Source of the DNA: Candidatus Enterococcus moelleringii
GTDB lineage: Bacteria; Bacillota; Bacilli; Lactobacillales; Enterococcaceae
Length of the DNA: 64,000 nucleotides
Direction: 5' to 3'
Assembly (NCBI RefSeq): GCF_017377575.1
Contig: NZ_JAFREM010000025.1
Coordinates: forward strand, 1-64,000
Part shown: piece by piece, positions 1 through 8,769 of the stretch
How the letters are laid out: the number at the start of each line of letters is the position of its first letter
Numbering within the stretch: position 1 is the stretch's first letter
Notes under the pieces: model-generated
Told to the model about the DNA's origin: nothing
Databases searched by the model: none
What the model saw: the letters and a program-made list of their open reading frames with translations, nothing else
Translations under genes and position numbers: made by a program

Positions 1-2
1 GT

Positions 3-185
3 CCGCCGGAGGATCAATCCATAGCGATGGTCGAGGAAGCCGAGGAAGAACCCGCAGAAGAAAAACGCGGCTGGTTCCCAAAACGCAAAAAAGGCACCAA
101 TCCGTTAGCTGGATTTTCTGCCGATAAACGGAAACGCAAAAAAGCCATCAACCGTTGGAAACGGGAGAAAAATAAAGAGAACTAG
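3..185 (+). CDS. C-terminal tail of an unidentified protein (5' truncated)
   Basis: One frame is open from the window edge to a TAG at 183-185 and gives about 60 residues. The tail is very polar: an acidic run (EEAEEEPAEE) is followed by Lys/Arg-rich clusters (KRKK, DKRKRKKAINRWKRE). There is no membrane segment or domain I recognise. Such a tail could be the cytosolic end of a membrane or nucleic-acid-associated protein, but that is a guess. The other two frames have stops, and a strong inverted repeat follows directly, so this is a real gene end. Confidence 0.6.
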   Translation, partial: PPEDQSIAMVEEAEEEPAEEKRGWFPKRKKGTNPLAGFSADKRKRKKAINRWKREKNKEN

Positions 186-196
186 CTTATTCTGTA

Positions 197-235
197 CTTC
201 AACTAAAGGAAAACGATCGATTCCTTTAGTTGAAG
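197..235 (+). terminator. Perfect 15-bp inverted repeat after the partial gene
   Basis: Arms at 197-211 and 221-235 are fully complementary with a 9-nt loop. There is no T-run after either arm, so it is a weak intrinsic terminator by sequence. It may act as a transcript 3' end for the upstream gene. Confidence 0.55.
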
Positions 236-281
236 CAGACAGCTAAGTGTTCACAAAGGATACTTATTTGGACGTGGGAAA

Positions 282-335
282 TTAAGCAGGGTTGAGGTAG
301 AATAAAGCTTCAAGGCTGAACAAGTTTGCGAAGGC
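282..335 (+). repeat. Decayed partial copy of the palindromic element found at 22759-22978
   Basis: Two blocks, about 282-304 and 311-335, align in the same orientation with the right end of the 22759-22978 element (roughly 22916-22935 and 22954-22978). Shared words include GTTGA, GTAGAA and AGTTTGC in the same order, with about 10 bases missing between the blocks. The remaining sequence from 236 to 373 has no convincing gene. Confidence 0.45.
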
Positions 336-373
336 ACGCTTATCCCGTTTGACTGCCTGCCAATAGTTGGAAA

Positions 374-841
374 TCATCGGTTGTTGGGGTTGTCTTCTGG
401 AACTAAAACTGCTAGTGCGGCTTTGCCGAGGCAATAGGGCCAATAAACAGCAAAAAGTGCTTCGCTATTGGACTGCTCCAACGTACTGAAGATAGTTGAA
501 GTGACTTCCTTGGCCAGTTTAATCGTTTCATCATCCTGCAGGAAAAAGCGATGGAATTCTTCAGGATAATCTGTTGCATAGTCAACGATGAAACGTGTCA
601 GCTGATCGACGGTGCTAGGATTTTGATCCTCAAGAAAATCTTTATATTTGGCAATCACTCTTCTAACCATGATCATTTTAAAATTGGTCATATTTTCAAA
701 TTCACGATAGATAGGTTGGGTTGAACAATTAATTTGTTTAGCCACATTGCGGGCATTGAATTTCGAAAATCCTTGTTCAATAATCAGTTGGTAGCTACCT
801 TTAATGATATGCTCTCTTTGGATACGGATACTTCTTACCAT
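374..841 (-). CDS. TetR/AcrR-family transcriptional regulator
   Basis: This is a 155-residue protein. Residues about 8-50 form a TetR-type helix-turn-helix (REHIIKGSYQLIIEQGFSKFN, then NVAKQINCSTQPIYREF). The rest is helical and would be the ligand and dimer domain. It is shorter than the usual 180-210 residues, so the ligand domain may be reduced. The start at 841 has GGGGAAG upstream. It is monocistronic on the minus strand with rnjA behind it and its own terminator between. A palindrome 40-50 bases upstream suggests autoregulation. The effector and targets cannot be inferred. Confidence 0.8.
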   Translation of the reverse strand: MVRSIRIQREHIIKGSYQLIIEQGFSKFNARNVAKQINCSTQPIYREFENMTNFKMIMVRRVIAKYKDFLEDQNPSTVDQLTRFIVDYATDYPEEFHRFFLQDDETIKLAKEVTSTIFSTLEQSNSEALFAVYWPYCLGKAALAVLVPEDNPNNR

Positions 842-879
842 AATAATCTTCCCCTAATTGAATTTAATGGGATCAGTGA

Positions 880-893
880 TGTTATAAATAACA
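880..893. promoter_or_regulatory. Candidate operator of the adjacent TetR regulator
   Basis: TGTTAT-AA-ATAACA is a perfect 6-bp inverted repeat. It is flanked by a direct repeat of CAGTGAT (874-880 and 894-900). It lies just upstream of the regulator's start, where a TetR operator would be expected. This is inferred from position and symmetry only. Confidence 0.4.
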
Positions 894-1059
894 ACAGTGA
901 TTAAACCCTGGTTTTTATTATCCTTATTGTGCAAATTTTTTTTAGTTTTGTCAATCGTCTCTTCACAATTAATCATTGAAAAAAGCCCGTGAACTCGATG
1001 GAAATAAGTATTTATAGGGTTGTATCCAATGTTTTTATTTTTTTACTAAAAAATATAGG

Positions 1060-1098
1060 GAATAATAAAAAAACACTTGCCCAAATTAGAGCAAGTGT
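1060..1098 (-). terminator. Intrinsic terminator of rpoY-rnjA
   Basis: Arms ACACTTGC (1073-1080) and GCAAGTGT (1091-1098) are followed on the minus strand by a U-rich tract (the A-rich run at 1060-1072). It sits just past the rnjA stop. Confidence 0.85.
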
Positions 1099-1105
1099 CT
1101 ATTTC

Positions 1106-2782
1106 TTATTGATCTGGTGTCATAATCATTGGAATAATCATTGGATGACGTTCCGTTTGATCAAACAGGAATGGCTGCAAGGCTGAAACCATCGCATCCT
1201 TTAATTTAGCTTCGGTGCAGGCTTTATCGTTTAAAGCTTCCCGCAATGCGTGGAATAAGATACGCTGACCTTCACTAATCATGTCACCGGATTCTCGCAT
1301 ATAAACGAAACCACGGGACAAGATATCTGGACCTGCTAACACTTCTTTTTTATCAATATCAATCGTAGCAACGGCTAAGACCAATCCTTCTTCAGAAAGA
1401 ATCCGGCGATCTCGTAAAACGACGTTGCCGATGTCTCCAATGCCACTTCCGTCAACATAGACATCGTGGGCATTGAAGTGGCCGGCTGGACGAGCGCTGT
1501 CAGCTGTTAAAGCCAATACATCGCCATTTTCCATAATGAAGCAATTTTCTTCTGGGACTCCAGTGTCTTGAGCTAAGCCAGCGTGAATTTTCAACATCCG
1601 GAATTCACCATGAATGGGTACGAAATATTTTGGCTTCATTAGACGCAGCATCAATTTTTGTTCTTGTTGGCTGCCGTGTCCAGAAGTATGAATATTGTTT
1701 ACTTTACCATGAACGACATTAGCGCCAGCTTCTGACAATTGATTGATCAAGTGGTTTACACTGGTCGTATTGCCAGGAATTGGTGAGCTGGAAAAAATCA
1801 CCGTGTCATCTGGTTGAATTTGAATTTGACGGTGCGTACCGTTGGCAATCCGTGATAGGGCAGCCATTGGTTCCCCTTGAGAACCAGTACATAGAATCAA
1901 TAATTCGTTGGCTGGAATGCGATTAATCTCATGAGAATCAACAAAGGTTTCATCTGGAATAGTAATGTAGCCTAAGTTTCGACCATTAACAATCGCGTTT
2001 TCCATACTGCGGCCGAATACCGCAATTTTACGGCCAGTTGCTACAGCAGCCTCGGCTGCTTGCTGCAAGCGGGAAATGTTGGAAGCGAAGGTAGCGAAAA
2101 TGATCCGGCCTTCGACTTTTTCAACGATGCGTTGAATCGATATCCCAATATTTTTTTCAGATTTCGTAAAGGTTGGCACTTCCGCATTGGTACTGTCGGA
2201 TAAAAGACAAAGTACGCCTTCTTCACCAATTTTTGCCATCTTGTGCAAGTCGGCTGGTTGACCGACAGGTGTAAAGTCAAACTTGAAGTCGCCGGTTTCA
2301 ACAATATTTCCTGAAGGTGTTTTGACTACTACACCTAATGGATCGGGAATACTGTGGGTGGTACGGAAGAAGCTGACAGATGTCTTACGGAAACGAATGA
2401 TCGTATCTTCATTGATTTCGTGCAATTCAGCATCCCGCAACAAGCCATGCTCGTCTAGTTTGTTTTTGATCAATGCCAGGGCCAAGGCACCTGCATAGAC
2501 TGGAATATTTGCTTGCTTCAATAAATAAGGCACGCCCCCAATGTGGTCTTCGTGACCATGGGTGATGACGACGGCTTTTACCTTATTAATGTTTTGAATG
2601 ACATAGCTGTAATCGGGAATCACATAATCAATTCCTAAAAGATCATCTTCCGGGAACTTGATCCCAGCGTCGATGATGATAATCTCATCTTGGAATTGAA
2701 CCCCATACATATTTTTCCCGATCTCGCCTAATCCGCCAAGTGCAAAAACGCCGGTTTCGTTATTTTTCAGCGAGAGTTTCAT
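1106..2782 (-). CDS. rnjA: Ribonuclease J1
   Basis: Ribonuclease J1 is a metallo-beta-lactamase/beta-CASP enzyme with endo- and 5'-3' exonuclease activity on mRNA and rRNA in Firmicutes. The 558-residue length is normal. The Zn motif HGHEDH is at residues 75-80, with later ligands in THSIPD and ETGDFK. The CASP region (about 210-370) and a C-terminal domain follow. The gene starts one base after the rpoY stop and so is cotranscribed with it, as in bacilli. A terminator follows. Identification is secure. A J2 paralogue would be expected elsewhere in the genome. Confidence 0.97.
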   Translation of the reverse strand: MKLSLKNNETGVFALGGLGEIGKNMYGVQFQDEIIIIDAGIKFPEDDLLGIDYVIPDYSYVIQNINKVKAVVITHGHEDHIGGVPYLLKQANIPVYAGALALALIKNKLDEHGLLRDAELHEINEDTIIRFRKTSVSFFRTTHSIPDPLGVVVKTPSGNIVETGDFKFDFTPVGQPADLHKMAKIGEEGVLCLLSDSTNAEVPTFTKSEKNIGISIQRIVEKVEGRIIFATFASNISRLQQAAEAAVATGRKIAVFGRSMENAIVNGRNLGYITIPDETFVDSHEINRIPANELLILCTGSQGEPMAALSRIANGTHRQIQIQPDDTVIFSSSPIPGNTTSVNHLINQLSEAGANVVHGKVNNIHTSGHGSQQEQKLMLRLMKPKYFVPIHGEFRMLKIHAGLAQDTGVPEENCFIMENGDVLALTADSARPAGHFNAHDVYVDGSGIGDIGNVVLRDRRILSEEGLVLAVATIDIDKKEVLAGPDILSRGFVYMRESGDMISEGQRILFHALREALNDKACTEAKLKDAMVSALQPFLFDQTERHPMIIPMIMTPDQ

Positions 2783-2783
2783 A

Positions 2784-2996
2784 TTAAAACTCCGTTAGCT
2801 TGAAGTCAGCATTTTCTTTTTCATAAGCTAAATGATTGCCGTCCAATGCTTGGATGTATTCGACATTATATGGGGTGTTGTCACGCATCAAAGTATGAAC
2901 TTCTTCTTGGTCCTTCGCTTCTACATAAAGTGAAAGAGTCTGTTCACGTTTTGGGTTGCGTTCTTTGCTTTCTTGATAATAAACTTTAAAAATCAT
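2784..2996 (-). CDS. rpoY: RNA polymerase epsilon subunit
   Basis: This 70-residue protein of the RpoY (DUF1447, YkzG) family is a small accessory subunit of RNA polymerase in Firmicutes. It begins [11 protein letters not shown] and continues with the typical [11 protein letters not shown] strand and the [10 protein letters not shown] segment. It is placed immediately upstream of rnjA, which is the conserved family context. A strong AAAGGAG precedes the ATG. The upstream 365 bases hold a folded element described separately. Confidence 0.93.
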   Translation of the reverse strand: MIFKVYYQESKERNPKREQTLSLYVEAKDQEEVHTLMRDNTPYNVEYIQALDGNHLAYEKENADFKLTEF

Positions 2997-3039
2997 AAAA
3001 AATCTCCTTTATCTGCTTCCGCAGTTTTTTCCTTTTTTA

Positions 3040-3168
3040 CACAACAAAATGAGGGGGCTGGGCCACCTGAAAATTTATGCTCGAATGCTAGCCAATCTAG
3101 CATCGCGAGAGGAAGCCTCGACTTTGCTTCCTGATCTTACAATTATTTTCACCGTACGTTGTGTTGTG
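3040..3168. other. Branched, highly structured intergenic element
   Basis: The 2997-3361 gap has no gene but several nested inverted repeats. An outer stem pairs 3040-3046 with 3162-3168. An inner stem, TGAAAAT/ATTTTCA, pairs 3068-3074 with 3145-3151. Inside are two hairpins, 3085-3091/3097-3103 and 3110-3116/3126-3132. Together they can form a three-way junction. The start (GGGCTG..CCACC) resembles the terminator at 28859, so this may be a decayed terminator-like repeat. On the minus strand it would lie in the rpoY leader. Confidence 0.45.
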
Positions 3169-3318
3169 AGTACAACAATTACTAGTAGTTTATCACAGAA
3201 TAAGAAAGAAGTATAGAAACTAGAAAAGGGAAATGTCATGCACTTGAAAATGTTTCAGAAAATTAAATAAAAAGCGATGAGAAATTCAGTAGAAGTACGA
3301 GCAAAGCCTATTAATTTA

Positions 3319-3327
3319 TGCTATATT
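3319..3327 (+). promoter_or_regulatory. Extended -10 promoter of efrAB
   Basis: TG-C-TATATT lies 35 bases upstream of the efrA start. No good -35 hexamer is visible, which fits an extended -10 promoter. Confidence 0.5.
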
Positions 3328-3361
3328 GGAGACATTACGGTATAGAAAGAGGCGAGATTAA

Positions 3362-5092
3362 ATGAAGTTGATGTGGCGTTATACGTTGCGCTATAAAAAG
3401 CTCTTATTCTTTGATTTTATCAGTGTTTTTGGATTTATCCTCATTGAATTAGGACTGCCAACTATTTTGGCGAGAATGATCGACCAGGGAATTGGCGATC
3501 GAGACTTTGATTATGTGAAAAGAATGGGTATTTTGATGATTGTGATTACAGTAGTGGGGATCATTATGAGCATTTCGCTGCGCTATTTTAGTTCTCAGAT
3601 CACATCCCGGATGGTAGCTGAAATTCGTGACGACCTGTTCGCGAAAATTCAGTCTTTTTCTCATACTGAATATGAGAGTATCGGAGTATCTTCCTTGATT
3701 ACTCGTACCACCAACGATGCTTATCAAATTATGCTTTTTATGCAAAATATTTTGACGGCGGGCTTTATGACACCGATGATGTTTGGGATGAGCTTGTACC
3801 TAGTTGTTCGTACCAGTCCTAGTTTAGGTATTTATGTGTTGGGGGCTTTGCCGGTCTTGATGCTGGCGATTGCCTTAATTGCTAAATATTCCGAACCACT
3901 TTCTACGAAGCAGCAAAAAAATCTGGACAATATCAACAGCATCCTGCGGGAGAATCTTTCCGGTTTGCGAGTGATTCGGGCTTTTGTAAATGAAAAATTT
4001 GAAGAAAGCCGTTTCCGTAAAGTAAACAATGATTATGCCAACAGTTCTAAGAGTCTATTTCACTTGATGGCTGTGGCCCAACCAGGATTTTTCTTCCTAT
4101 TTAATATAGTCATGGTTTTAATCATTTGGAATGGGACGATTCAAATTGACAGCGGCCAGCTGGAAGTTGGTACCTTGATTGCTTTCATTGAATACATTTT
4201 CCATGCACTGTTCTCATTTATGATGTTTGCTACGGTGTTTATGATGTACCCACGGGCGAACGTTTCCGCTTTGCGGATTCAAGAAGTCTTCGACCGCGAT
4301 CCTGAAATCAAGGACAATCCTAAAGGTATTACGATGCCTGCACAAAAAGGTTATGTTGAATTCAAGAACGTCACTTTTGCTTATCCAGGACATTCAGAAA
4401 GTCCGGTGATTCGCAATGTCAGCTTTACGGCTAGTCCTGGTGAAACAGTGGCCTTTATTGGGAGTACCGGTTCTGGGAAATCGACGCTGATTCAATTAAT
4501 TCCGCGGTTTTATGATGTCACAGAGGGCGAAGTACTGGTGGACGGTGTCGATGTTCGGTCGTATCAATTGAAGGACTTACGGGCAAAGATCGGTTACATT
4601 CCCCAAAAAGCTCAATTGTTTACGGGGACAATTGCTGAAAACCTGCGTTACGGGAAAGAAGATGCGACACCTGCAGAAATGCGGGAAGCGGCGGACATTG
4701 CCCAAGCCTCTGAATTTATTTCGCAAAAAGCGAAGGGCTATGATGAACTATTATCAGAAGGCGGCAGCAACTTCTCAGGCGGTCAAAAGCAGCGTTTAGC
4801 AATTGCGCGGGCGATTATTCGTCGACCTGAAATTTATATTTTCGACGACAGCTTTTCCGCATTGGATTACCAAACCGATGCGAAATTACGCGCACGTTTG
4901 AAAAAAGAAACCACGGAATCAACTGTGATGATTGTGGCTCAACGGGTTGGAACCATTATGCATGCCGATAAGATTGTCGTCTTGAACGAAGGCGATGTCG
5001 TCGGTATTGGAACCCATCGTGAATTATTGGAAACTTGTCCAATTTACTACGATATTGCCGCATCTCAATTATCAGAGGAGGAATTAGCATGA
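3362..5092 (+). CDS. efrA: Heterodimeric multidrug ABC exporter, subunit A (EfrA-like)
   Basis: This 576-residue half-transporter has a six-helix membrane domain (about 15-300) and an ATPase domain. Walker A is GSTGSGKST from residue 367 and the signature is FSGGQ. In Walker B the sequence is FDDS at 494-497, so the usual catalytic Glu is Asp. This is the mark of the degenerate site in heterodimeric exporters such as LmrCD, BmrCD and EfrAB. Its stop overlaps the next subunit's start (ATGA). Known enterococcal EfrAB exports dyes and drugs. The substrate here is inferred from the family. Confidence 0.85.
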   Translation: MKLMWRYTLRYKKLLFFDFISVFGFILIELGLPTILARMIDQGIGDRDFDYVKRMGILMIVITVVGIIMSISLRYFSSQITSRMVAEIRDDLFAKIQSFSHTEYESIGVSSLITRTTNDAYQIMLFMQNILTAGFMTPMMFGMSLYLVVRTSPSLGIYVLGALPVLMLAIALIAKYSEPLSTKQQKNLDNINSILRENLSGLRVIRAFVNEKFEESRFRKVNNDYANSSKSLFHLMAVAQPGFFFLFNIVMVLIIWNGTIQIDSGQLEVGTLIAFIEYIFHALFSFMMFATVFMMYPRANVSALRIQEVFDRDPEIKDNPKGITMPAQKGYVEFKNVTFAYPGHSESPVIRNVSFTASPGETVAFIGSTGSGKSTLIQLIPRFYDVTEGEVLVDGVDVRSYQLKDLRAKIGYIPQKAQLFTGTIAENLRYGKEDATPAEMREAADIAQASEFISQKAKGYDELLSEGGSNFSGGQKQRLAIARAIIRRPEIYIFDDSFSALDYQTDAKLRARLKKETTESTVMIVAQRVGTIMHADKIVVLNEGDVVGIGTHRELLETCPIYYDIAASQLSEEELA

Positions 5093-6849
5093 AAAAGACC
5101 CTTTCTTCCTTAAAACGCTTGATGCATTATGTCGATCCATACAAAGGCACGTTTGCCTTAACGTTATTTTTAACCTTGCTTACCTTGATCATGAATACGC
5201 TGATGCCCTATCTGTCGGGGTTGCCAACGACAGAAATTACCCGCAACCTGCAGCAAGGCGAGGCAATTAATTTCGATTATGTCTTTAAATGCTTAGTTGC
5301 GATTATGATCGTCGGCGTCGTTTATTGCGGGGCTCAATTAGGTAGCGGCTGGCTGATGGCCAATGTCGTCCAAGCAGCGATGCGGGATTTGCGGGAGGAT
5401 ATTGAAACCAAGATCAATCGTTTGCCGGTTTCTTACTTTGACCGCAATCAGCAAGGGAATATCTTGTCACGGATTACCAATGACGTGGATGCCGTCAGCA
5501 ATGCGCTGCAGCAGGCCATTGTGAAATTGGTTAATGCGGTATTGGGAATTATTTTTGCTGTCAGCATGATGTTCTATATCAACCCGCTGATGGCCCTGAT
5601 TTCGATGATTATGATTCCGGCTTCTCTGTGGATTTCCCGCAAGATCGTTCACATCTCGCAGAAGGATTTCCAATCGATGCAAAATGCTTTAGGGGACATG
5701 AACGGTTTTGTTCAAGAAAATATGACGGGCTTCAGTGTCCTGAAGCTTTATGGCCGTGAAGAAGAAACCTTAGACGGCTTTAAGAAAGTGAACCATACGT
5801 TACGCCGATACGGCTTCCGGGCTTCTTTTGTATCCAGCTTAATGCAGCCGCTAGTTCAGTTAACGGCTTATGCCACTTACATTGCGATGGCTGTGCTGGG
5901 AAGCTGGAATGTCATCACCGGCATTATCGTAGTGGGTCAGCTGCAGGCCTTCATTCAATACATTTGGCAAGTTAGTCAGCCAATGGGTGAAATTACACAG
6001 CTGTCTTCCATGATTCAAAGTGCTTCAGCTTCGGCTAAGCGGGTATTTGAAATTTTGGATGAACCAGAAGAGATCGAAAACGCGGTAGATGAAAAACTGC
6101 CAGAACCTGTTTCAGGGGATGTCGTATTCGACCATGTGAAATTCAGCTATGATCCGAAGAAACCACTGATTGAAGACTTGAGCTTTGAAGTCAAAGCGGG
6201 TGAAACCGTCGCGATCGTTGGACCAACCGGTGCGGGTAAGACTACCTTGATTAATCTGCTGATGCGTTTTTATGACATCGACAGCGGCCGCATTTTGGTT
6301 GACGGTGTCAATACGCAAGACATGAATCGCTCGGATGTTCGGGCGCAATTTGGGATGGTTCTGCAGGATGCCTGGTTATATGAAGGAACAATTGCTGACA
6401 ATATTCGTTTTGGTCGTTTAGATGCTACTGATTACGAAGTAGTTGATGCTGCTAAGACGGCGAATGTGGATCACTTTATCCGCACCATGCCGGGCGGCTA
6501 CGAAATGTATATCAACTCTGAAGGCGACAATGTTTCCCTAGGACAAAAGCAGCTGCTAACGATTGCTCGGGCGATCATCTCTGATCCGAAAATTTTGATT
6601 CTTGATGAAGCGACTAGTTCAGTGGATACTCGACTAGAAGGCTTAATTCAAAAAGCAATGGATCGCGTGATGCAGGGGCGGACCAGCTTTGTAATTGCTC
6701 ACCGTCTGTCTACGATTCGTGATGCCGACCTGATTTTAGTCATGAAAGACGGTTCAATCATTGAACATGGCACACATGAGAGCTTGTTGGAACAAGGCGG
6801 CTTTTACGAAAAACTATACAACAGTCAATTTTCAGAAGAAACCGAATAA
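5089..6849 (+). CDS. efrB: Heterodimeric multidrug ABC exporter, subunit B (EfrB-like)
   Basis: This is a 586-residue partner half-transporter. The start at 5089 is chosen because AGAGGAGG precedes it and it overlaps the efrA stop. An upstream in-frame start would lie deep inside efrA. Six membrane helices are followed by Walker A GPTGAGKTT (from 378), a weakened signature VSLGQ (482-486) and a canonical Walker B with catalytic Glu (LDEATS, E507). The degenerate signature pairs with EfrA's altered Walker B at one composite site, leaving one active ATP site. A strong terminator follows. Confidence 0.85.
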   Translation: MKKTLSSLKRLMHYVDPYKGTFALTLFLTLLTLIMNTLMPYLSGLPTTEITRNLQQGEAINFDYVFKCLVAIMIVGVVYCGAQLGSGWLMANVVQAAMRDLREDIETKINRLPVSYFDRNQQGNILSRITNDVDAVSNALQQAIVKLVNAVLGIIFAVSMMFYINPLMALISMIMIPASLWISRKIVHISQKDFQSMQNALGDMNGFVQENMTGFSVLKLYGREEETLDGFKKVNHTLRRYGFRASFVSSLMQPLVQLTAYATYIAMAVLGSWNVITGIIVVGQLQAFIQYIWQVSQPMGEITQLSSMIQSASASAKRVFEILDEPEEIENAVDEKLPEPVSGDVVFDHVKFSYDPKKPLIEDLSFEVKAGETVAIVGPTGAGKTTLINLLMRFYDIDSGRILVDGVNTQDMNRSDVRAQFGMVLQDAWLYEGTIADNIRFGRLDATDYEVVDAAKTANVDHFIRTMPGGYEMYINSEGDNVSLGQKQLLTIARAIISDPKILILDEATSSVDTRLEGLIQKAMDRVMQGRTSFVIAHRLSTIRDADLILVMKDGSIIEHGTHESLLEQGGFYEKLYNSQFSEETE

Positions 6850-6853
6850 AAGT

Positions 6854-6886
6854 AAGGCTTGCGGAATTTTTCGCAAGCCTTTTTTC
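6854..6886 (+). terminator. Terminator of efrAB
   Basis: AAGGCTTGCG (6854-6863) pairs perfectly with CGCAAGCCTT (6872-6881), followed by a T-run. Confidence 0.92.
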
Positions 6887-6982
6887 CTGCTGTGAAAACC
6901 GTACTTGTTGAAAGTTCCGTTTGACACGTCTATCGTAAGCGAATACACTAAATGATAACTACTACGTGAAGGAGCTGAAGGC

Positions 6983-7855
6983 ATGAAATTTTGTACATTT
7001 CGTCAACAGGGAGAAGAACAAGTCGGCTTAGTATCCGCTGATGAACAAACTGTTTTTGCTTTAAAGGAGTTAGATGCTTCAATTACTAAAATGGAAGAAC
7101 TGATTGAAAACTATTCTAGTCTCAAGGAAAAGTTGGAGAAACAAGCCGATCAGCTGACACCTATTCCAATAGATAGAGTCGAGTTGTTAGCGCCAATTCC
7201 TCAGCCAAAGCATGATTTGCTGTGTGTGGGACTGAATTATCGGTTGCATGCGCTGGAATCGGCAAAGTTTGCTGGCAGAGAGTACCAAGCTCCTAAGCAT
7301 CCAGTCTATTTTTCTAAACGGGTGAATCGGGCAGTTGGTCCTAACGGTACGATCCAAGCTCATGGAGATGTTACCGAAAAGCTGGACTATGAAGTTGAAT
7401 TAGCTGTTATTATCGGCAAGAAGTGTTCCAAGCTTTCTCCCGATGAAGTATTTGATGCCATATTTGGCTACACCGTGGGCAACGATGTCTCGGCGCGGGA
7501 TATTCAATCCGCGTATGGTCAATTCATGTTCGGCAAAGGCTTGGATGACTTTGCACCATTGGGCCCATGGATTGTTACGAAGGATGAGCTGTCTCAACCA
7601 CCTCACCTGAACTTGAAAACCTATGTGAACGGCGAGCTGCGCCAAGACAGCAATACGTCAGACCTGATTTTTGATTTGCCGTACATGATCAGCGAGCTGT
7701 CTCAAGGAATGACCTTAGAGCCAGGTGATATACTATTGACCGGCACGCCAGCTGGAGTGGGGATGGGCTTTCAGCCGCCTAAGTTTTTACAAGCCGGTGA
7801 TGAAGTCATTTGTGAAATTGAAGGCATCGGCCAGCTGAAGAATACCATTAGTTAA
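6983..7855 (+). CDS. Fumarylacetoacetate hydrolase (FAH) family protein
   Basis: This 290-residue protein has an N-terminal 'YisK/FAHD-like' cap (about 1-70) and a FAH catalytic fold. Metal ligands are visible as E137 and E139 (DYEVEL) and D168 (GNDVSARD). The family includes acylpyruvases, oxaloacetate decarboxylases and 2-hydroxyhepta-2,4-diene-1,7-dioate isomerases, so the substrate cannot be assigned. It is the first gene of a tight operon with a gamma-carbonic-anhydrase-like protein. A role in 2-oxoacid or CO2-linked metabolism is only suggested. AAGGAGCTG precedes the ATG. Confidence 0.85.
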   Translation: MKFCTFRQQGEEQVGLVSADEQTVFALKELDASITKMEELIENYSSLKEKLEKQADQLTPIPIDRVELLAPIPQPKHDLLCVGLNYRLHALESAKFAGREYQAPKHPVYFSKRVNRAVGPNGTIQAHGDVTEKLDYEVELAVIIGKKCSKLSPDEVFDAIFGYTVGNDVSARDIQSAYGQFMFGKGLDDFAPLGPWIVTKDELSQPPHLNLKTYVNGELRQDSNTSDLIFDLPYMISELSQGMTLEPGDILLTGTPAGVGMGFQPPKFLQAGDEVICEIEGIGQLKNTIS

Positions 7856-7877
7856 AGAAAATGATTGAGGTGAAAAA

Positions 7878-8375
7878 ATGACACAATTTATAGCAAATAG
7901 TGCCGATGTGTACGGCGATGTTACGTTAGGTGAAGGATCAACCGTCTGGTTTCAGTCGGTTCTCCGCGGCGACAGCAACTCGATTACCATTGGCAAGGTG
8001 ACCAATATACAAGATGGAACAGTAGTGCATGTGGATCATGATGCACCGGTAGTCATCGAAGATTATGTAACGATCGGTCATGCGTGCATCATCCATGGCT
8101 GTACGATTCATTCAGGTGCGTTGATTGGAATGGGAAGTACGATTTTAAATTATGCCGAGATTGGTGAAAACAGCTTAATCGGTGCCGGGTCATTGGTGAC
8201 TGAAAACACGGTGATTCCGCCAAATTCCTTAGCCTTTGGATCACCGGCTCGAGTGGTCCGGTCTTTGACTCCTGAAGAGATCGAAAGCAACCGCCAAAAT
8301 GCCCTGCATTACCAAGAACAAGGGGCTGATTATTTAGCCGGGAAGTTTCTCCAGTATGAAGGTCACAAGTCATGA
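7878..8375 (+). CDS. Gamma-class carbonic anhydrase-like hexapeptide protein
   Basis: This 165-residue left-handed beta-helix protein has hexapeptide repeats across about residues 8-130 and a C-terminal helix. Possible Zn ligands H51 (or H54), H68 and H73 are present in the spacing typical of gamma carbonic anhydrases (HVDHD, GHACIIHG). Many relatives (YrdA, PaaY types) have weak or other activities, so the enzymatic role is uncertain. It lies 22 bases after the FAH gene and overlaps the next gene by ATGA, so translation is coupled. Confidence 0.85.
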   Translation: MTQFIANSADVYGDVTLGEGSTVWFQSVLRGDSNSITIGKVTNIQDGTVVHVDHDAPVVIEDYVTIGHACIIHGCTIHSGALIGMGSTILNYAEIGENSLIGAGSLVTENTVIPPNSLAFGSPARVVRSLTPEEIESNRQNALHYQEQGADYLAGKFLQYEGHKS

Positions 8376-8698
8376 GTGAGGATGGATTTCTCCGCCTTTA
8401 CTGTGAACTGCAGAAGATTTTTACCGAAGATGATTTGCAAGAACTGCTTATTTATCAAGACAACCAGCAGCGCTTTTTAGTTTTCCATGAAAAGGGTATG
8501 TATGTCTTAGAAAATACGACCGAGAAACCTTTTCGCTATTATCCAACACGATTGTTGAAGCCTTGCAGCGTTCATTCCAGTGACGGTCAGTTCCAATTAG
8601 TCATTGAAACGATTGGCTGCCAGCAATATAAACTGATTTTTGATGAACAGTCAAAAGCCTATCAAGTCCTGACCGCATTAATGGAAATATTGCACTGA
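8372..8698 (+). CDS. Hypothetical protein, coupled to the carbonic anhydrase-like gene
   Basis: This 108-residue soluble protein starts within the preceding stop codon (ATGA). The sequence alternates short beta-strand-like stretches (RFLVFHEKGMYVLEN, FQLVIETIGCQQYKLIF) and ends in a helix (QVLTALMEIL). No signal peptide, membrane segment or known motif is visible. The coupling suggests a function linked to the two enzymes upstream. A short hairpin (GTGTC-AGCA-GACAC, 8701-8714) follows and may end the transcript. I do not recognise the family. Confidence 0.7.
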   Translation: MSEDGFLRLYCELQKIFTEDDLQELLIYQDNQQRFLVFHEKGMYVLENTTEKPFRYYPTRLLKPCSVHSSDGQFQLVIETIGCQQYKLIFDEQSKAYQVLTALMEILH

Positions 8699-8739
8699 TC
8701 GTGTCAGCAGACACTTTAGTGTATCTTTTTTGGAATCAT

Positions 8740-8748
8740 TGTTATACT
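8740..8748 (+). promoter_or_regulatory. Extended -10 promoter of the Fe-S/GNAT gene pair
   Basis: TG-T-TATACT lies 22 bases upstream of the ATG at 8770. The -35 region is weak. Confidence 0.5.
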
Positions 8749-8769
8749 TTAAAAAAAGGGGTGTACGTA

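Noticed and set aside
989-1186. 65-residue plus-strand frame overlapping the end of rnjA
   Set aside because: It runs through the rnjA terminator and is antisense to rnjA, with no ribosome-binding site or recognisable motif.
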